Assembly (NCBI GenBank): GCA_002440625.1
Contig: DJUV01000086.1
Coordinates: 1 to 6,933, forward strand
Direction: 5' to 3'
Source: Rhodobacteraceae bacterium UBA6273
GTDB taxonomy: Bacteria > Pseudomonadota > Alphaproteobacteria > Rhodobacterales > Rhodobacteraceae
DNA: 6,933 bases
Translations under genes and position numbers: made by a program
Shown: positions 6,664 to 6,933 of the stretch, piece after piece
How positions within the stretch are numbered: position 1 is the first letter of the stretch
Layout: every line of letters begins with the position of its first letter
Notes under the pieces: model-generated
The model's input: only the letters and a program-made list of their open reading frames with translations
The model's database searches: none
What the model was told of the DNA's origin: nothing

Positions 6664-6933
6664 GTTTCATCCATTGTATGCGCTTCCGTTGGTGGTATCA
6701 CTTGGCTTAGGCTTTGCGGCTTGGCAAACGATGGTGAAAAACCAGCGAGCCGAGGAAGCGGGTCTTGATGCAAACGCGCTGCCCTCGACCATGGAGGGGC
6801 GGCAGGCACCGGCGGTGGTGGTGACGCCGCTTGGCGACCTGCCGGTCTTTACAGATGCCGATCTGCGAGACGGCAAGGTCAAGCTCGTGAACTTCTGGGC
6901 CAGCTGGTGCGCGCCCTGCCGGGCCGAGCATCC
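6656..6933 (+). CDS. ccmG: CcmG/DsbE, periplasmic thiol-disulfide oxidoreductase, N-terminal part (partial, runs off the right edge)
   Basis: Membrane-anchored periplasmic thioredoxin-like protein (HelX in Rhodobacter) that reduces the CXXCH cysteines of apocytochromes c before heme attachment. The first 92 complete codons are present, roughly half of a typical CcmG. Residues 5-24 form an uncleaved signal-anchor helix after MARF. The thioredoxin fold begins near 50 (RQAPAVVV), and KLVNFWASWCAPCRAEH (76-92) contains the active site C85-A-P-C88. The start ATG lies inside ccmD (eight-base overlap) in another frame. No good ribosome binding site is at normal distance; AGGAAA (6635-6640) is 15 bases away, so coupling to ccmD translation is likely. 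The first 100 bases are about 52% GC by my hand count, lower than the neighbours, with codons such as TTA, TCA and GTA. Confidence 0.94.
   Translation, partial: MARFHPLYALPLVVSLGLGFAAWQTMVKNQRAEEAGLDANALPSTMEGRQAPAVVVTPLGDLPVFTDADLRDGKVKLVNFWASWCAPCRAEH

Overview
The window is GC-rich chromosomal DNA with uninterrupted, canonical reading frames. It most likely comes from an alphaproteobacterium of the Rhodobacterales/Rhodobacteraceae type. I infer this from the protein character (YajC beginning MFITPAYAQA, the Rhodobacter-like SecD, SecF and Ccm proteins), the GC-biased third positions, and the gene order yajC-secD-secF-Mth938-like-ccmA-B-C-D-G. I see no phage, insertion sequence, tRNA, rRNA or CRISPR signal.

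Layout. Bases 1-841 hold the 5' part of serS (seryl-tRNA synthetase) on the minus strand, running off the left edge inside motif 2. A 184-bp divergent intergenic region (842-1025) separates it from a head-to-tail run of nine plus-strand genes reaching the right edge. These are yajC (1026-1361), secD (1422-3086), secF (3099-4076), a small Mth938-like (DUF498) protein (4073-4432), ccmA (4445-5071), ccmB (5068-5724), ccmC (5780-6508), ccmD (6508-6663) and a truncated ccmG/dsbE (6656-6933). ccmD is only 51 codons long and is easily missed by length-filtered gene callers.

How the genes work together. YajC, SecD and SecF form the accessory Sec complex that uses the proton-motive force to help proteins cross or enter the inner membrane. 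CcmA, B, C and D form the ABC-type module that loads heme onto the heme chaperone CcmE. CcmG is the periplasmic thioredoxin-like protein that keeps apocytochrome c CXXCH cysteines reduced. Gaps from secF onward are tiny or negative (4-bp overlaps at secF/Mth938-like and ccmA/ccmB, 1 bp at ccmC/ccmD, 8 bp at ccmD/ccmG), so the secDF and ccm blocks look co-transcribed. The Mth938-like gene sits exactly at their junction. ccmE, ccmF and ccmH are not in the window.

Novelty. Every gene belongs to a known family, and I find no convincing undescribed system. The points most worth a second look are the Mth938-like gene bridging the two blocks, the yajC-secD junction (no clear ribosome binding site, an open in-frame linker, and repeats that could form alternative hairpins), a small hairpin just before the ccmC ribosome binding site, and the compositional dip at the start of ccmG.
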